A model generated the notes under the pieces. The model was not told the origin of the DNA, ran no database searches, and was given only the letters and a program-made list of their open reading frames with translations. A program made the translations under genes and the position numbers. This document shows positions 62,040-64,000 of a DNA stretch of 64,000 bases, piece by piece; positions within the stretch are counted from its first letter, which is position 1; every line of letters begins with the position of its first letter. This stretch comes from Mycobacterium sp. Aquia_213 (GTDB lineage Bacteria > Actinomycetota > Actinomycetes > Mycobacteriales > Mycobacteriaceae): assembly GCF_026625985.1 (NCBI RefSeq), contig NZ_CP113116.1, forward strand, positions 4,712,001 to 4,776,000, written 5' to 3'.

Positions 62040-63023
62040 ATGTCGCTTCCCGTGATTGGACCGCTGCCGTTCTACGGGTTTCAGCGTCCGGCCCTGTTGC
62101 TGTTCGGGCTGATCCCGCTGGCCCTGCTCGCCGTGTACGTCGTCGTGCAGGCCCGGCGCCGACGCCGTCTGCGCCGCTACACCGACGTCGAAGTGCCGCA
62201 GTCGTTGTGGCGGCACCTTCCGATAGCCGTGTCGCTGCTCAGCCTGGCGCTGCTGACCATCGCGCTGGGCACGCCCACCCATGACATGCGCATCCCGCGC
62301 AACCGCGCGGTCGTGATGCTCGTGATCGACATGTCGCAGTCCATGCGGGCGACCGACGTCGAGCCCGACCGGCTGCGGGCCGCCGAACAGGCCGCCGGCA
62401 AGTTCGCCGCTCAGCTGACGCCGGGCATCAACCTCGGACTCGTCGGGTTTGCGGGGACGCCGTATCTGCTGGTGCCGCCGACCCCGCAGCACCAGGCCAC
62501 CATCGATGCCCTGCCGAAGCTGCAGTTCGGCGACGGCACCGCGACGGGTGAGGCCATCTACACCGCCCTGCACGCGATCGAGGCGACGAACACGACCGGC
62601 GGGGACACGCCGCCGCCGGCCCGGATCGTGCTGCTGTCCGACGGCGGCGAGAACAGGCCGACGGATCCCAGCGACCCGCACGACGGCGTCTACACCGCGT
62701 CGCGGCTCGCCAGGGACCAGGGCGTGCCCATCTCGACGATCTCGTTCGGCACCAAGGGCGGCAACATCAGCCTGGACGGGGTGCAGGTGAAAGTCCCCGT
62801 CTCGACGGACCAGATGAAGAAAATCGCTCAGCTGGCCGGCGGGCAGGCCTACACGGCGTCCAACCTCGACGAGCTCAACAAGGACTACCAAGCCATCCAG
62901 AAGGAGATCGGGTATCGCACCGTGGCCGGTCCCGGCGGTTCCGGGTGGCTGCGCCTCGGCGTGCTCACCGCGTTGATCGCCACGGTGTTGGCGCTGCTGA
63001 TCAACCGCAGGCTGCCTACTTAG
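62040..63023 (+). CDS. VWA-domain membrane protein
   Basis: This 327-residue protein has two N-terminal membrane helices (about residues 16-36 and 60-78), a VWA domain (about 90-280) with the metal-ion site DMSQS and the segment LLSDGGENRPT, and a C-terminal helix ending ALLINRRLPT. Proteins of this kind (Rv1481 in M. tuberculosis) usually stand with a MoxR ATPase and a DUF58 protein and are thought to aid assembly of other proteins at the membrane. The start is ATG with GGGGAGG upstream. A paralogue converges on it. Confidence 0.88.
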   Translation: MSLPVIGPLPFYGFQRPALLLFGLIPLALLAVYVVVQARRRRRLRRYTDVEVPQSLWRHLPIAVSLLSLALLTIALGTPTHDMRIPRNRAVVMLVIDMSQSMRATDVEPDRLRAAEQAAGKFAAQLTPGINLGLVGFAGTPYLLVPPTPQHQATIDALPKLQFGDGTATGEAIYTALHAIEATNTTGGDTPPPARIVLLSDGGENRPTDPSDPHDGVYTASRLARDQGVPISTISFGTKGGNISLDGVQVKVPVSTDQMKKIAQLAGGQAYTASNLDELNKDYQAIQKEIGYRTVAGPGGSGWLRLGVLTALIATVLALLINRRLPT

Positions 63024-63052
63024 CTGCCCACCTGATCGCTCAGGCGGGCAGC
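63023..63052. terminator. Bidirectional hairpin terminator between two VWA genes
   Basis: Arms GCTGCCC-A-CCTGA and TCAGG-C-GGGCAGC, with one mismatch and a TCGC loop, span both stop codons. No long T-tract is present. Confidence 0.7.
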
Positions 63053-64000
63053 CTGCGGTTCAGGAGCAGGCCGGCCAACACGGCGCCGGCCATTACGACC
63101 GAACCGAGCAGCAACCACGCCAGGCTCGCGTCGCCCTTCACCGTCTCGTAGCCGATCTGGCGCTGCAGCGTCCCGTAGACCTGCTTCAGCGAATCCAGGC
63201 TGTCGGCGTGGAACGCCTGGCCGTCGGTGATCTTGCAGATTTCCTGCAGGGTCTGGTCGTCGACCGGGACCGGAATCGTTGCGCCCTGATAGACGACGGT
63301 GCCGTCGGGTGTGCCGAACGAGATCGTCGAGATCTGAACGCCCTCCGCCTTGGCCGCGCGTGCCGCGGTGAACGCTCCCTGGGGGGCGTTGGGGTCCAGC
63401 GGCACGTTCTCGGCGCCGTCGGACTCCAGCACGATGCGGGCCGGCGGCGGACCGTCGCCGCCGCCCATCACCGCACCGACCGTCGCGATGGCCTGCAGCG
63501 CGGTGAATAGGCCTTCCCCGGTCGCGGTTTTCGGCGCCGGCTGCAGGCCGTCGATCGCGGCCTTGACCGCGCCGCGGTTCGTCGTCGGAGAAACCAGCAG
63601 GGTGGCGTTGGCGGCGAACGCCACCAACCCCAGGTTGATCGCCGGCGTCAACTCGTCGGCGAATTGCTTACCGGCTTCCTGCGCGGCGGCCAGCCGGTTG
63701 GGAGCCACATCGGTGGCGGCCATCGACTCCGAGACGTCGATGACCAACATCACCACCGCGCGGTTGAGCGGAATCCGGACATCGGTCGTGGGCCCGGCCA
63801 TCGCCGTCGTCAGCAGCACCAGCGACACGGCGAGCAGGATCGTCGGGATGTGGCGCCACCGGGACAGCTTGGCCGGCGCGACGCGCTCCAGCACTTCCAT
63901 GTTGGCGAACCGCAGCACGCGCCGCCGCCGGGCGAATTGTTGGACGACGTAGAGCCCTATCACCAGCAGCACGGCCACCAGTAGCAGGAAGAACCAGCCG
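63040..64000 (-). CDS. VWA-domain membrane protein, partial at the window end
   Basis: The frame enters from beyond base 64000 and ends at 63040; the N-terminal few residues are outside. It encodes a protein closely similar to the convergent VWA gene: a membrane helix at the start, the MIDAS motif DVSESMAATD, the AxESDGAENVPLD region (ARIVLESDGAENVP), and a C-terminal helix ending LLNRRLPA. By memory it resembles Rv1481 more closely than its neighbour does, including the WFF-rich first helix. An internal GTG at 63978 is not the true start. MoxR and DUF58 partners would be expected upstream, outside the window. Confidence 0.88.
   Translation of the reverse strand, partial: GWFFLLLVAVLLVIGLYVVQQFARRRRVLRFANMEVLERVAPAKLSRWRHIPTILLAVSLVLLTTAMAGPTTDVRIPLNRAVVMLVIDVSESMAATDVAPNRLAAAQEAGKQFADELTPAINLGLVAFAANATLLVSPTTNRGAVKAAIDGLQPAPKTATGEGLFTALQAIATVGAVMGGGDGPPPARIVLESDGAENVPLDPNAPQGAFTAARAAKAEGVQISTISFGTPDGTVVYQGATIPVPVDDQTLQEICKITDGQAFHADSLDSLKQVYGTLQRQIGYETVKGDASLAWLLLGSVVMAGAVLAGLLLNRRLPA

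Overview
The window is a 64-kb piece of a high-GC actinobacterial chromosome. Gene order, protein families and start-codon use (many GTG, one or two TTG) identify it as Mycobacterium. From memory, the backbone follows the M. tuberculosis order from Rv3263 (mamA) to Rv3311: GDP-mannose and rhamnose enzymes, lcp1, pacL1-ctpC, purEK, the acyl-CoA carboxylase cluster accD5-accE5-accA3, sigF-rsbW, lat-lrpA-pcd, lhr-nei, atsB, glpD2-lpdA, amiA1-amiB1, deoD-pmmB, upp and sapM. It is not M. tuberculosis itself. Several genes remembered from that genome are missing (Rv3271c, phoY1, Rv3294c), and several blocks are extra: a PPE plus methyltransferase pair, a three-gene phosphorelay, a KstD-like flavoprotein, a STAS protein beside sigF, two small secreted proteins, a cutinase and a pair of VWA proteins. 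I do not assign a species.

Layout. 1-5.9 kb: end of a DNA methyltransferase, a Nudix hydrolase, cell-wall sugar genes (manB, wbbL, rmlD), the wall ligase lcp1 and a TIGR03089 protein. 6-12.4 kb: zinc-efflux pair pacL1-ctpC, a solitary PPE4-like gene with a Fur/Zur-type box inside its predicted promoter, a TIGR00027 methyltransferase and a class III CoA-transferase. 12.7-18.2 kb: a SulP-carbonic anhydrase fusion, then an overlapping operon of receiver-PP2C phosphatase, CHASE3 histidine kinase and Rcp1-type receiver. 18.3-24.9 kb: fadE25, purE, purK, a GtrA protein, a PH-domain protein, birA and a KstD-like flavoprotein. 24.9-30.7 kb: the acyl-CoA carboxylase subunits with maf, sseA and a SufE-like gene. 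30.9-33.6 kb: the sigF locus (STAS, sigF, rsbW, a possible small membrane ORF, usfY and a second membrane gene) with two good sigma-F-type promoters. 33.6-38.3 kb: a lysine catabolic cluster (lat, lrpA, DUF1338 protein, pcd). 38.3-46 kb: a TetR regulator, lhr, nei, lpqC and two small secreted proteins. 46-56 kb: atsB, a pseudouridine synthase, glpD2, lpdA, a GGCT-fold protein, amiA1 and amiB1. 56-64 kb: a cutinase, deoD, pmmB, upp, sapM, an acidic two-repeat protein and two convergent VWA membrane proteins; the second VWA gene runs off the window.

Two themes are worth following. The first is metal homeostasis. The zinc-efflux operon pacL1-ctpC carries two candidate metal operators, and the neighbouring PPE gene resembles the PPE protein of the zinc/iron-controlled ESX-3 system and has its own box. 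The second is stress signalling. A PP2C phosphatase with kinase and receiver, a STAS antagonist, the anti-sigma factor RsbW and SigF lie within about 15 kb and could form one partner-switching circuit. No tRNA, rRNA, insertion sequence, prophage or CRISPR array was seen.
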